Shown here: piece by piece, positions 8,509-16,177 of the stretch
Numbering within the stretch: position 1 is the first letter of the stretch
Layout: each line of letters begins with the position of its first letter
From: Ignavibacteriaceae bacterium
GTDB lineage: Bacteria; Bacteroidota; Ignavibacteria; Ignavibacteriales; Ignavibacteriaceae
DNA: 26,097 bases
Reading direction: 5' to 3'
Assembly (NCBI GenBank): GCA_023231105.1
Contig: JALNWB010000038.1
Location: forward strand, 1 to 26,097
Position numbers and translations under genes: made by a program
Notes under the pieces: generated by a model
What the model was told of the DNA's origin: nothing
The model's input: only the letters and a program-made list of their open reading frames with translations
Databases searched by the model: none

Positions 8509-10944
8509 ATGAAATATGTAAGAATGTTCTGGTTAGTTTTTTTACTTTTATCAATAAAAAGTTTTGCGCAGGATTATATTTTCTTTAACGACAGTCCATC
8601 AAATTCCTATTACGATCCGAGTTGGGGATTTTTTAGTAATGGCAGCCTTCTTGAACTGATCAACACAAATAAATTTCCTGTTGAAACAACCATCAAATAT
8701 TCCGGAACAAATTCACTCCGCCTTAAATATACTTCAAAATCCGGCGGCGATTGGGGAATTGCCGTTGCCGGTATTGATTGGCCCGGGCGGGACGCTACTG
8801 CTAAAGACTCACTTATCTTTTGGGCATATACTACCACTTCAATCGCTTCGGCTGATTTGCCAACGATCTTTTTAGAAGATTTGAACAACAAACAAACGCC
8901 GAAACAAAAATTATCGGATTATATATCAACCGTCCCAACCAATATATGGTTTAAAGTTTCTGTTCCGCTTTCTATTTTCAAAACGAATCCGGGTCCGGCA
9001 GATTTAAAAATTATCAAGACTATTTTCTTTGGTCAGAGTACTACCGATAACGTTCAACATATTTTTTATCTTGATGAAATTCGAATGTCTTCGGGCAGCG
9101 CTACTCCGCCGACAACTCCACAAAATGTTGCAGCAAAAGGTTTTTACAAGCACATTGATATTTCGTGGAATTTAAATCCCGACACTTCGGTTCAGGGATA
9201 TAGAATTTATAAACTTGAAAATGGAAATTATGTTTCAATCGGAACGGCACAACCGGACGATCGGTTTTATACTGATTTTATTGGCTCAACAGGCGTTAGT
9301 GCAACTTATAAAATTTCCGCCATTGATGGTAGTTTTAATGAATCCGCTTTAAGCGCTGAAGTTACTTCATCAACAAAAGAAATGAATGACGACGAATTAG
9401 TAACTATGTTGCAGGAAGCAACGTTCAGATATTTTTGGGATTATGCCCACCCGGTTTCGGGTTTGACCCGCGAACGAAAAGGCTCCGGTAATACCGTCAC
9501 AATCGGTGGTTCGGGATTTGGCGTGATGGCTCTTCTTGTTGGTATTGAACGCGGTTTTATTACGCGTCAACAAGGAACAGAACGGGTATTAAAAATTGTA
9601 AATTTTCTTGAAACCAAAGCAGACCGCTTTCATGGTGTTTGGTCTCATTGGTTGGACGGAGGAACAGGAAAGGTCATTCCATTTAGCACTTACGATAACG
9701 GAGGTGATTTAGTTGAAACTTCTTTTATGCTGCAAGGGCTTCTTGCTGCGAGAAAATATTTTGATCAAAATATAACGGAAGAAGATTCTATTCGAAATGT
9801 CATTACGCGGTTATGGGAACAAGCCGAGTTTGATTGGTACCGAAGAACTACTTCAAGCAACTTTTTGTATTGGCATTGGTCGCCGAATTATACATGGCAA
9901 ATGAATATGCAAATTGCCGGATGGAACGAAGCGATGATTGTTTATCTTTTAGGAATTGCGTCGCCAACTCACGGCGTACCGGCAAGCCTCTATGCAAACG
10001 GATGGGCGAGTCATTCATATTATAAAAATGGAAAAACATTTTACGGCTACAAACTTGATGTCGGTTGGGATTACGGCGGACCTCTTTTCTTTGCACATTA
10101 TTCATTTTTAGGATTTGATCCGCGAAACAAAAAAGATGCATACACAAATTATTTTGTGAACAATAAAAATCATACGTTGATTCACCGCGAATATGCGAAA
10201 GCAAATCCGAAAGGAATGCCCGGCTACAATCAAGATACATGGGGCATGACTGCAAGTGACGATCCATTCGGTTATTCCGTGCACGAAGTTTCGAGAGATA
10301 ACGGAACCATTTCTCCAACCGCAGCGCTATCATCAATGGCTTATACTCCAAACGAATCAATTGCTGCTCTTAAGAATTTTTATAATACGTACGGTAGTAA
10401 GATGTGGGGAATTTACGGATTTAAAGATGCATTCAACGTAAAGGAAAATTGGTATGCATCAAGTTATTTGGCAATTGATCAAGGTCCAATAATCGTGATG
10501 GCAGAAAATTACCGCAGCCAGGCTATCTGGAACAGTTTCATGAAAAATTCTGAAATAGACAGCGCTCTGAAAAAAATCGGCTTTGTTGCTGATCCTACAG
10601 ATGTTCAGACAGAAAGCGAAACGCCGAAAGAATTTACGCTAAATCAAAATTATCCAAATCCATTCAATCCGGAAACAGTGATCAGTTGGCAGTTAGCAGT
10701 TGGCAGTCATGTTTCGCTAAAAATTTATGATATTTTGGGAAACGAAGTTGCAATGTTAGTGAACGAAGAACAATCGGCGGGAAATCATTCTGTCAAGTTT
10801 GATGCAACTAACAACGTACAACTATCTACTAACTCCTTACCAAGCGGAGTTTCCGCCAAAGGCGGATACGCCTCCGGCGTATATTTTTATCAATTGCGAG
10901 CTGGTGATTTTCTTCAGACGAAAAAAATGTTGGTCCTCAAATGA
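8509..10944 (+). CDS. Secreted GH144-like endo-beta-1,2-glucanase (glucoamylase-family domain) with CBM-like, FN3 and T9SS domains
   Basis: 811 residues. A signal peptide ends near residue 21 (S-F-A-Q). Residues about 22-195 form a carbohydrate-binding-like jelly roll and about 200-290 an FN3 domain. Residues about 295-695 are the (alpha/alpha)6 catalytic domain annotated as glucoamylase family (PF10091), which contains GH144. Family segments include T-F-R-Y-F-W-D-Y, S-G-F-G-V-M-A, D396-N-G-G-D400, W-N-E474, G-W-D-Y-G-G-P-L-F-F-A-H and D-Q-G-P-I-I-V-M. From memory, acidic residues implicated in a characterized GH144 enzyme fall in the D-N-G-G-D and W-N-E motifs with similar spacing. Residues about 705-811 are a T9SS type A domain containing two odd insertions (10683-10710 and about 10806-10872). 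GAAGGAA at 8497-8503 supports the start. The enzyme likely depolymerises extracellular beta-1,2-glucan. Its stop overlaps the next start (ATGA). Confidence 0.87.
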   Translation: MKYVRMFWLVFLLLSIKSFAQDYIFFNDSPSNSYYDPSWGFFSNGSLLELINTNKFPVETTIKYSGTNSLRLKYTSKSGGDWGIAVAGIDWPGRDATAKDSLIFWAYTTTSIASADLPTIFLEDLNNKQTPKQKLSDYISTVPTNIWFKVSVPLSIFKTNPGPADLKIIKTIFFGQSTTDNVQHIFYLDEIRMSSGSATPPTTPQNVAAKGFYKHIDISWNLNPDTSVQGYRIYKLENGNYVSIGTAQPDDRFYTDFIGSTGVSATYKISAIDGSFNESALSAEVTSSTKEMNDDELVTMLQEATFRYFWDYAHPVSGLTRERKGSGNTVTIGGSGFGVMALLVGIERGFITRQQGTERVLKIVNFLETKADRFHGVWSHWLDGGTGKVIPFSTYDNGGDLVETSFMLQGLLAARKYFDQNITEEDSIRNVITRLWEQAEFDWYRRTTSSNFLYWHWSPNYTWQMNMQIAGWNEAMIVYLLGIASPTHGVPASLYANGWASHSYYKNGKTFYGYKLDVGWDYGGPLFFAHYSFLGFDPRNKKDAYTNYFVNNKNHTLIHREYAKANPKGMPGYNQDTWGMTASDDPFGYSVHEVSRDNGTISPTAALSSMAYTPNESIAALKNFYNTYGSKMWGIYGFKDAFNVKENWYASSYLAIDQGPIIVMAENYRSQAIWNSFMKNSEIDSALKKIGFVADPTDVQTESETPKEFTLNQNYPNPFNPETVISWQLAVGSHVSLKIYDILGNEVAMLVNEEQSAGNHSVKFDATNNVQLSTNSLPSGVSAKGGYASGVYFYQLRAGDFLQTKKMLVLK
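10683..10710 (+). repeat. Heptanucleotide repeat inside the GH144 sorting domain
   Basis: Three successive 7-mers CAGTTGG, CAGTTAG, CAGTTGG are followed by a diverged CAGTCAT. Three heptamers equal 21 bp, so the frame is kept and they encode the W-Q-L-A-V-G-S stretch. The other sorting domains in the window have unrelated sequence here. Confidence 0.8.
10852..10866. repeat. Small GC-rich palindrome inserted in the GH144 sorting domain
   Basis: TCCGCC-AAA-GGCGGA is a perfect inverted repeat. It sits in a stretch encoding S-G-V-S-A-K-G-G-Y-A-S-G-V, where S-G-V occurs on both sides and the other T9SS domains here have one S-G-[VLI]-Y. It reads as a small mobile palindromic insertion with duplicated flanks, tolerated in frame. 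Confidence 0.6.
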
Positions 10945-12317
10945 AAAATTTGAGTTCACGGATTGCGAATCGTCCAAGATTTGTTAAACAGATAAATGCT
11001 GATTTTATAAATCTGTGGCGATCGGTTTCATCCGTTAAATCCGCGTGCTATTTTCTTTTTCTTTTTTCTTTTCTTTCTCTTTCTCTTTCTCTTTCGTGCA
11101 ATAAAAAAAGCAGCAGCAAAACCGAAATTAGTTTTTGGGCGATGGGAGCCGAAGGGGAATTTGTTCAAAAACTTGTTCCCGAATTTGAAAAACAAAATCC
11201 CGGCATAAAAGTTAAAGTGCAAATGGTTCCCTGGACTGCTGCACAGGAAAAACTTGTTACCGCTTATGCGAGTGACAACTCTCCCGATGTTTATCAGCTT
11301 GGAAACACATGGGTTCCGCAGTTTTCCGCACTTGGTGCAATTGAAAATCTTGATTCGTGGATTCAAAAATCTTCAACAATAAAAAGAGAAAAATATTTTG
11401 AAGGTATTTGGGATACAAACGTGCTTGATGGAAAAGTTTATGGCATTCCCTGGTATGTTGATACTCGGATCTTATTTTATCGAAAAGATGTTTTGGCAAA
11501 AGCCGGTTATAGTGTCCCGCCAAAAACGTGGGACGAACTTTACGATTGCTCGAAGAAAATAAAAGCAAAACTTCCAGCGGAGAAATATCCTATTTACATT
11601 CCTACTAATGAATGGGCGCCGTTTGTTATCTTCGGTTTGCAAGCTAATGCTCAACTTTTGAAAAACAATAATTCGTATGGGAATTTTCAATCAAAAGAAT
11701 TTCAGTATGCGTTTTCTTATTTAATCAATTTTATAAAACAAGATTTAGCCCCGATGAGCGTTTCGCAAGTGACAAATATTTATCAGGCTTTTGCCGGTGA
11801 ATATTTGAATATGTACATCTCCGGACCATGGAATATTAATGAGTTTAAAAAATGGATGACGGGAGACCTTGCCGATAAATGGATGACCGCTCCTTTACCA
11901 AATATGTCCGGCGTAAAATATCCCGGGGTCTCACTTGCCGGCGGTTCAAGTTTAGTGATGTCAGGACATTCGAAGAAAAAAGAACTTGCTTGGAAGTTTA
12001 TTGAATACCTTTCAACTACCAAAATTCAAGTTGAGTTATATCATTTGATAAACGATTTACCTGCGGTTAAAGATGCATGGGAAGATACTTCACTTAAAGA
12101 TGATATTTATTTAGAAGCATTTTATGATCAGTTTCAGAATGTAGTTGCAACTCCTAAAATTCCGGAGTGGGAACAAATTGTTTTTTCAAAACTTCAACAA
12201 TACGCTGAATATACGGCACGCGGCGTTATGACCGTTGATGAAGCGATGAAAGCGATGGATCAGGATGTTAATAAAATTTTAGAAAAAAGAAGATGGATGA
12301 TTAGCAGAAATAACTAA
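10941..12317 (+). CDS. Sugar ABC transporter substrate-binding lipoprotein
   Basis: A 458-residue family 1 extracellular solute-binding protein (CUT1). A hydrophobic segment L-F-L-F-S-F-L-S ends in the lipobox S-L-S-L-S-C with Cys53, so the mature protein is a lipoprotein. The fold is recognisable from I-S-F-W-A-M-G, Y-G-I-P-W-Y-V-D, P-K-T-W-D-E-L and G-G-S-S-L-V-M-S. The start ATG overlaps the GH144 stop (ATGA), and I find no other ATG, GTG or TTG between codon 5 and the hydrophobic stretch. This leaves an unusually long n-region of about 36 residues, built from a degenerate 9-bp repeat, with a hexamer repeat coding the hydrophobic core. It should bind oligosaccharides for the permeases that follow. 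Confidence 0.92.
   Translation: MKNLSSRIANRPRFVKQINADFINLWRSVSSVKSACYFLFLFSFLSLSLSLSCNKKSSSKTEISFWAMGAEGEFVQKLVPEFEKQNPGIKVKVQMVPWTAAQEKLVTAYASDNSPDVYQLGNTWVPQFSALGAIENLDSWIQKSSTIKREKYFEGIWDTNVLDGKVYGIPWYVDTRILFYRKDVLAKAGYSVPPKTWDELYDCSKKIKAKLPAEKYPIYIPTNEWAPFVIFGLQANAQLLKNNNSYGNFQSKEFQYAFSYLINFIKQDLAPMSVSQVTNIYQAFAGEYLNMYISGPWNINEFKKWMTGDLADKWMTAPLPNMSGVKYPGVSLAGGSSLVMSGHSKKKELAWKFIEYLSTTKIQVELYHLINDLPAVKDAWEDTSLKDDIYLEAFYDQFQNVVATPKIPEWEQIVFSKLQQYAEYTARGVMTVDEAMKAMDQDVNKILEKRRWMISRNN
11011..11047 (+). repeat. Degenerate 9-bp tandem repeat in the lipoprotein N-terminus
   Basis: Units ATCTGTGGC(G), ATCGGTTTC, ATCCGTTAA and ATCCGCGTG follow one another at about 9-bp steps. The block lies in codons 24-36 of the binding-protein gene. 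From memory, similar ATCCGTTAAATCCGCG-type strings occur as dispersed intergenic repeats in Bacteroidota and relatives. Confidence 0.55.
11074..11095 (+). repeat. Hexanucleotide microsatellite (TTTCTC)3 in the lipoprotein signal peptide
   Basis: Three perfect TTTCTC units (11074-11091) plus TTTC, preceded by a 22-bp pyrimidine tract. They encode the alternating S-L-S-L core just before Cys53. Gain or loss of a unit would keep the frame and change the hydrophobic length by two residues. Confidence 0.85.
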
Positions 12318-12374
12318 TGATAAAATCCAAAAAACAAATAAGTTCGTGTAGATTTGAATCTTCAAAAGGGATTT

Positions 12375-13265
12375 ATGAATAGCAGAAATAATAATGTGAA
12401 AGCGCTTGTCTTTTTTTTAGGACCGGCGATGCTGGCAATTTTCGTTTTCTTTTGTATTCCTGTTTTATCGGCGTTTGTTATAAGTTTTACCGATTTTGAT
12501 ATTTACTCACTCGGTAATTTTTCAAATGCACGATTTATCGGTTTGCGCAATTATACTCAATTGTTTGAAGACCCGTTGTTTTGGATAGCGCTGCGTAATA
12601 CATTTTTCTTTGTAATTCTTGCCGGACCTTTATCGGTCGCGGTTTCACTTTTCTCAGCGCTTCTCTTAAATGCTAAATTAGTAAAGTTTAAAGGGATTTT
12701 TCGTTTAACCTACTTCATGCCGGTTGTAACCACGCTTATTGCGGTTGCCATAGTGTGGCGATTCATCTATCACCCACGCTTTGGTTTGCTCAATTATCTG
12801 CTTTCTTTTATTCATATCAATCCGGTTGATTGGCTTGGTAATCCGTTTTGGGCAATGCCTGCAATCGTCTTAATGTCTGTGTGGAAAAACTTCGGATACA
12901 ATATGATTATTTTTATTGCCGGATTAAATAATATTCCATCAGATTTATATGAAGCGGCAACCATCGAAGGAGCTTCATGGTGGCAGCAATTCAGAAGTAT
13001 CACATTACCGATGCTCGCTCCAACCACACTGTTTATCAGTCTTATCACTATGATCGGCTATTTTCAATTATTTGCCGAACCCTACATTATGACACAGGGC
13101 GGACCATTAAATAAAACGTTGAGTATTGTTCAATATCTGTATCAAGAAGGTTTTCGGTGGTGGAATATGGGTTACTCGGCGGCGATTGCTTTTGTTTTGT
13201 TCTTCATCATCTTTCTTGGTTCAGTAATTCAAACTCTTGTTCAAAAGAAATTAAAACACGCTTAA
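12375..13265 (+). CDS. Sugar ABC transporter permease 1 (MalF/UgpA-like)
   Basis: 296 residues from the ATG at 12375, chosen because AAAAGGG lies just upstream at 12364-12370; a TTG at 12354 would add seven residues. It has about six transmembrane segments, beginning V-F-F-L-G-P-A-M-L-A. The cytoplasmic EAA loop at about residue 193 (E-A-A-T-I-E-G-A-S, later L-P-M-L) contacts the ATPase. The ending P-L-N-K-T-L-S-I-V-Q-Y-L-Y is typical of CUT1 inner-membrane subunits. It is separated from the second permease by a single base. Confidence 0.94.
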   Translation: MNSRNNNVKALVFFLGPAMLAIFVFFCIPVLSAFVISFTDFDIYSLGNFSNARFIGLRNYTQLFEDPLFWIALRNTFFFVILAGPLSVAVSLFSALLLNAKLVKFKGIFRLTYFMPVVTTLIAVAIVWRFIYHPRFGLLNYLLSFIHINPVDWLGNPFWAMPAIVLMSVWKNFGYNMIIFIAGLNNIPSDLYEAATIEGASWWQQFRSITLPMLAPTTLFISLITMIGYFQLFAEPYIMTQGGPLNKTLSIVQYLYQEGFRWWNMGYSAAIAFVLFFIIFLGSVIQTLVQKKLKHA

Positions 13266-13266
13266 T

Positions 13267-14076
13267 ATGAAAAAAGTCTTACTCTATCTTTTTTTAAGTC
13301 TATCTGGGATTTTAACAATTGCCCCTTTTGTATGGATGATTTCAGCCTCCTTTATGGCTGATGGTCATGCGAGTGTTTATCCACCTAGATTCTTTCCAGA
13401 TGAATCGACGCTGATCCAATACCAAATACTTTTTACACGCTTAAATGCGCTCTCAAATTTTTTTAATAGCCTGATTTTATCTGTATTAGTTACTGCGGTT
13501 TCACTTCTGTTTAACTCAATGGCGGGATATGCGTTTGCTAAATTCAGATTTAGTGGAAAAGATAAACTGTTTACCATACTTTTGAGTTCGATGATTATTC
13601 CGGCGCAAGTTACAATGCTTCCGCTTTTTCTGATGTTAAAATATATGGGATTTATCAATACTTATATGGCTATTGTTATTCCGGGATTGGCAAATATTTT
13701 CGGAATATTTATGATTCGACAATACGCAATTTCAATTCCGGATAGTCTTCTCGAATCTGCAAGAATTGACGGGGCGACAGATTTTCAAATTTATTGGAAA
13801 ATCATCCTTCCACTTTGCAAACCAATTTTGGTAACTCTTGCGCTATTTACTTTTTTGGGAACGTGGAATGATTTTCTATGGCCGCTAATTGTTCTTACTG
13901 ACAATTCAATGTACACTCTTCCTGTAGCGCTTGCAAACTTAATGGGTGAACACACAAAGGACCCTGAACTAATGATGGCTGGATCGGTTGTTACCATTAT
14001 TCCTGTAGTGATTGTTTTCTTATCGCTTCAAAAATATTATTTAAAAGGAATTATGATGGGTGGTGTGAAAGAATAA
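13267..14076 (+). CDS. Sugar ABC transporter permease 2 (MalG/UgpE-like)
   Basis: 269 residues, six predicted transmembrane segments. The N-terminus has I-A-P-F-V-W-M-I-S-A-S-F, typical of the MalG branch, and the EAA loop is at about residue 163 (E-S-A-R-I-D-G-A-T, then L-P-L-C-K-P). The end K-Y-Y-L-K-G-I-M-M-G-G-V-K-E is the common CUT1 terminus. It is the last gene of the long operon. No terminator hairpin is visible before the next promoter region. Confidence 0.94.
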   Translation: MKKVLLYLFLSLSGILTIAPFVWMISASFMADGHASVYPPRFFPDESTLIQYQILFTRLNALSNFFNSLILSVLVTAVSLLFNSMAGYAFAKFRFSGKDKLFTILLSSMIIPAQVTMLPLFLMLKYMGFINTYMAIVIPGLANIFGIFMIRQYAISIPDSLLESARIDGATDFQIYWKIILPLCKPILVTLALFTFLGTWNDFLWPLIVLTDNSMYTLPVALANLMGEHTKDPELMMAGSVVTIIPVVIVFLSLQKYYLKGIMMGGVKE

Positions 14077-14103
14077 AAATTTTTAATTGATGGAAAAATT
14101 TAA

Positions 14104-14109
14104 TTGACA
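14104..14109 (+). promoter_or_regulatory. Possible -35 box of the CBM9-like gene
   Basis: TTGACA lies 34 bp before operator 3, similar to the -35/operator distance in the two other units (27 and 30 bp). No convincing -10 box lies at 16-18 bp, so promoter identity is weak. Confidence 0.3.
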
Positions 14110-14143
14110 ATTAACTGAAAATTATAGAAATTAACGCTACAAA

Positions 14144-14157
14144 TGTAAACGTTTACA
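14144..14157. promoter_or_regulatory. LacI-family operator 3 (perfect palindrome)
   Basis: TGTAAACGTTTACA is a perfect 14-bp palindrome with the central CG characteristic of LacI/GalR-family sites. It is 44 bp before the start codon of the CBM9-like gene and is the best of the three related sites in the window. Confidence 0.85.
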
Positions 14158-14201
14158 ATATTAAATATAAAATGATCATAAAAGACAAAAAAGAGGTTCA
14201 T

Positions 14202-16085
14202 ATGAAAAAAAATAGTTTACTATTGCTTTTTCTTTTCGGATTGCTGATACAATCTATGGGCAATATTTATGCGCAGGATCAGCCGAGAGAAGATGTTCGC
14301 TGGGCACGGTTCACGAATAACCCGATTACATTGGACGGAGTGTTAAATGAACCGGATTGGGCAAAAGCCGAATCGCTTAAAATTGTTTATGGAAAAAGCG
14401 CCGGTTTACCAACAAGTGGTTGGAGAGCAGAATTACAACCGGATGCAGTAACTGATCCTACCAACGCTACAGTAAAATTTTTAATGTCAGGGAATTTTTT
14501 GTATTTGGGTGTTTCTATTCCGGATTCATCCATTGGCGGAAAACCGGCATGGGCTGCCTGGGATGGATTTTTAATGTCTATTAAAGATAAATCCGGCTCT
14601 TATCGACCAGCTGGAGCAGTTGAATTTTTTTACAGTTGGTGGTATGAATCAGTCCCAGCGTATCTCAAACCCGGTTGTCCTCCGCGGTTTGTTGGAATAT
14701 ATGGAAATTGGACTGATACTACCCGGACAGATGAACAACGAGCGGTTTGGGATGCCGCGAGCGTAATTCATGGAACCTCCTGCGACAATGGGACAGATAC
14801 TTCGTGGGTGTTTGAAATGAAAATTGATGTTACGAAATTAGGTTATGATGTTACTAATCCGGATGGCGATATAATAATGTTGAATTTTAGTATTTGGGAT
14901 GCTGATTTTCTATGGAGTGGAGATGCTTCAAGATATAGTGTTACACGAACTCACTGGCAAAGTCCTTGGGGAAATGTAAATGGAAACAATGTTGGTCGTG
15001 TTCATATTAACCCTTCCATCACGGTTGATTCTCCAACACTTCCAACTATTCTGCCTGATGTAGTAATTCCAAACGCTGGTACTATTGCGGCACCAACAAT
15101 TGATGGAGTTTTGGATGAAGCTGTTTGGCAAGGCGCTTACACCTTTGATATCGCTTGGAATGACTCAACGATAAGGAATTCATACCCGGGAGTCGGACCA
15201 TTTCAAAGTGGACAATATCAGCCTGAATTAGTAGTTGGAAGTTTACCGCCTATTCTTGATCCTTCATACGCTAAAGTAAGAATGTTCTTTAAAGACAATT
15301 ATCTTTATGTGTCTGCAGACGTTAATGATCAACTCATTCAGGGCGTTTCAACTTATGATGCTTTAGATGGATTTTCTCTTCTGATTGGGGATAGAAAAGC
15401 CAAGAACGGTGAAGAAGTTATGGAATTTAGAACCTTGCGTGTTAATTTTGATTCCACCGGTGCTGCTAAACCATTTGAATATTTAACTACCTTAGTTGAT
15501 TCCGGGGGAGCTGAAGTTGTAACTAAATTAAAAGGAACTTCAACAGTAAACCAAAACACCGATATAGACGAAGGCTATACTATTGAAATGAAAATAGATT
15601 TAACTAAGTTAGGATATTCAACCTCACTGGATGATCATCTTATTTTTATGGGCGCTATGCTTTCTGACGGCGATTCTTTTGATGATCAGACTGCAAATTA
15701 TGGAACAAGAACATGGTGGTTTAGAGAAAGTGGTGGTGGACCTGCAACAGCGTGGGCTGTTTTAGATCCAAATAAATTAGTTGATGTTAAAGATCAAACC
15801 CAGTCTTTTATTCCTAATTCACTTGAGCTTTACGGAAATTTCCCGAATCCGTTCAATCCTTCAACGAAGATTAGTTATGCAATTCCTCAATCCGGTAATG
15901 TGGATATCGTTGTATTTAATAATTTGGGGCAGGAAGTAAGCCGATTGAATTTTGCCGAACAATCTGCCGGCAGACATGAAGTTTCCTTCAATGCTTCAAA
16001 TTTATCCACCGGTGTTTATTTCTATCAAGTCAAATTAAATAACGGATTTGAAAGCCAAGTCGGTAAAATGATCTTAATTAAATAA
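14202..16085 (+). CDS. Secreted protein with two CBM9-like domains and T9SS sorting domain
   Basis: 627 residues from the ATG at 14202, chosen because AAGAGG at 14191-14196 is well placed and the signal peptide (K-K-N then L-L-L-L-F-L-F, ending Y-A-Q) then has normal length; an ATG at 14172 would add ten residues. Two domains of the carbohydrate-binding family 9-like type start with I-T-L-D-G-V-L-N-E-P-D-W (about residue 42) and P-T-I-D-G-V-L-D-E-A-V-W (about residue 300). Each continues with A-[TK]-V-[KR]-[FM]-x-x-x-x-N-[FY]-L-Y and ends with M-K-I-D-[VL]-T-K-L-G-Y. Residues about 540-627 are a T9SS domain (F-P-N-P-F-N-P). There is no hydrolase motif. It probably binds glycan at the surface under LacI-type control. 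Confidence 0.87.
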   Translation: MKKNSLLLLFLFGLLIQSMGNIYAQDQPREDVRWARFTNNPITLDGVLNEPDWAKAESLKIVYGKSAGLPTSGWRAELQPDAVTDPTNATVKFLMSGNFLYLGVSIPDSSIGGKPAWAAWDGFLMSIKDKSGSYRPAGAVEFFYSWWYESVPAYLKPGCPPRFVGIYGNWTDTTRTDEQRAVWDAASVIHGTSCDNGTDTSWVFEMKIDVTKLGYDVTNPDGDIIMLNFSIWDADFLWSGDASRYSVTRTHWQSPWGNVNGNNVGRVHINPSITVDSPTLPTILPDVVIPNAGTIAAPTIDGVLDEAVWQGAYTFDIAWNDSTIRNSYPGVGPFQSGQYQPELVVGSLPPILDPSYAKVRMFFKDNYLYVSADVNDQLIQGVSTYDALDGFSLLIGDRKAKNGEEVMEFRTLRVNFDSTGAAKPFEYLTTLVDSGGAEVVTKLKGTSTVNQNTDIDEGYTIEMKIDLTKLGYSTSLDDHLIFMGAMLSDGDSFDDQTANYGTRTWWFRESGGGPATAWAVLDPNKLVDVKDQTQSFIPNSLELYGNFPNPFNPSTKISYAIPQSGNVDIVVFNNLGQEVSRLNFAEQSAGRHEVSFNASNLSTGVYFYQVKLNNGFESQVGKMILIK

Positions 16086-16093
16086 ATGAATAT

Positions 16094-16127
16094 AGAGAGA
16101 GCGGCGCAAAGCCGCTCTCTTTCTTTT
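16094..16127 (+). terminator. Rho-independent terminator
   Basis: AGAGAGCGGC (16096-16105), loop GCAAA, GCCGCTCTCT (16111-16120), then TTCTTTT. The ten-base-pair perfect stem lies 10 bp after the CBM9-like gene and separates it from the TonB receptor operon. Confidence 0.95.
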
Positions 16128-16177
16128 AAATGATACTTCCATTAGGTAAATAAAAGATTTTAAATTACGGAGTCGGT

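Noticed and set aside
9848..10360. A 170-codon minus-strand open frame opposite the GH144-like gene.
   Set aside because: It is antisense to a well-supported catalytic domain, has no recognisable motif and has the composition expected of a shadow frame.
12354..12374. A TTG start seven codons before the ATG of permease 1.
   Set aside because: The ATG at 12375 has AAAAGGG directly upstream, while the TTG lacks a ribosome binding site.
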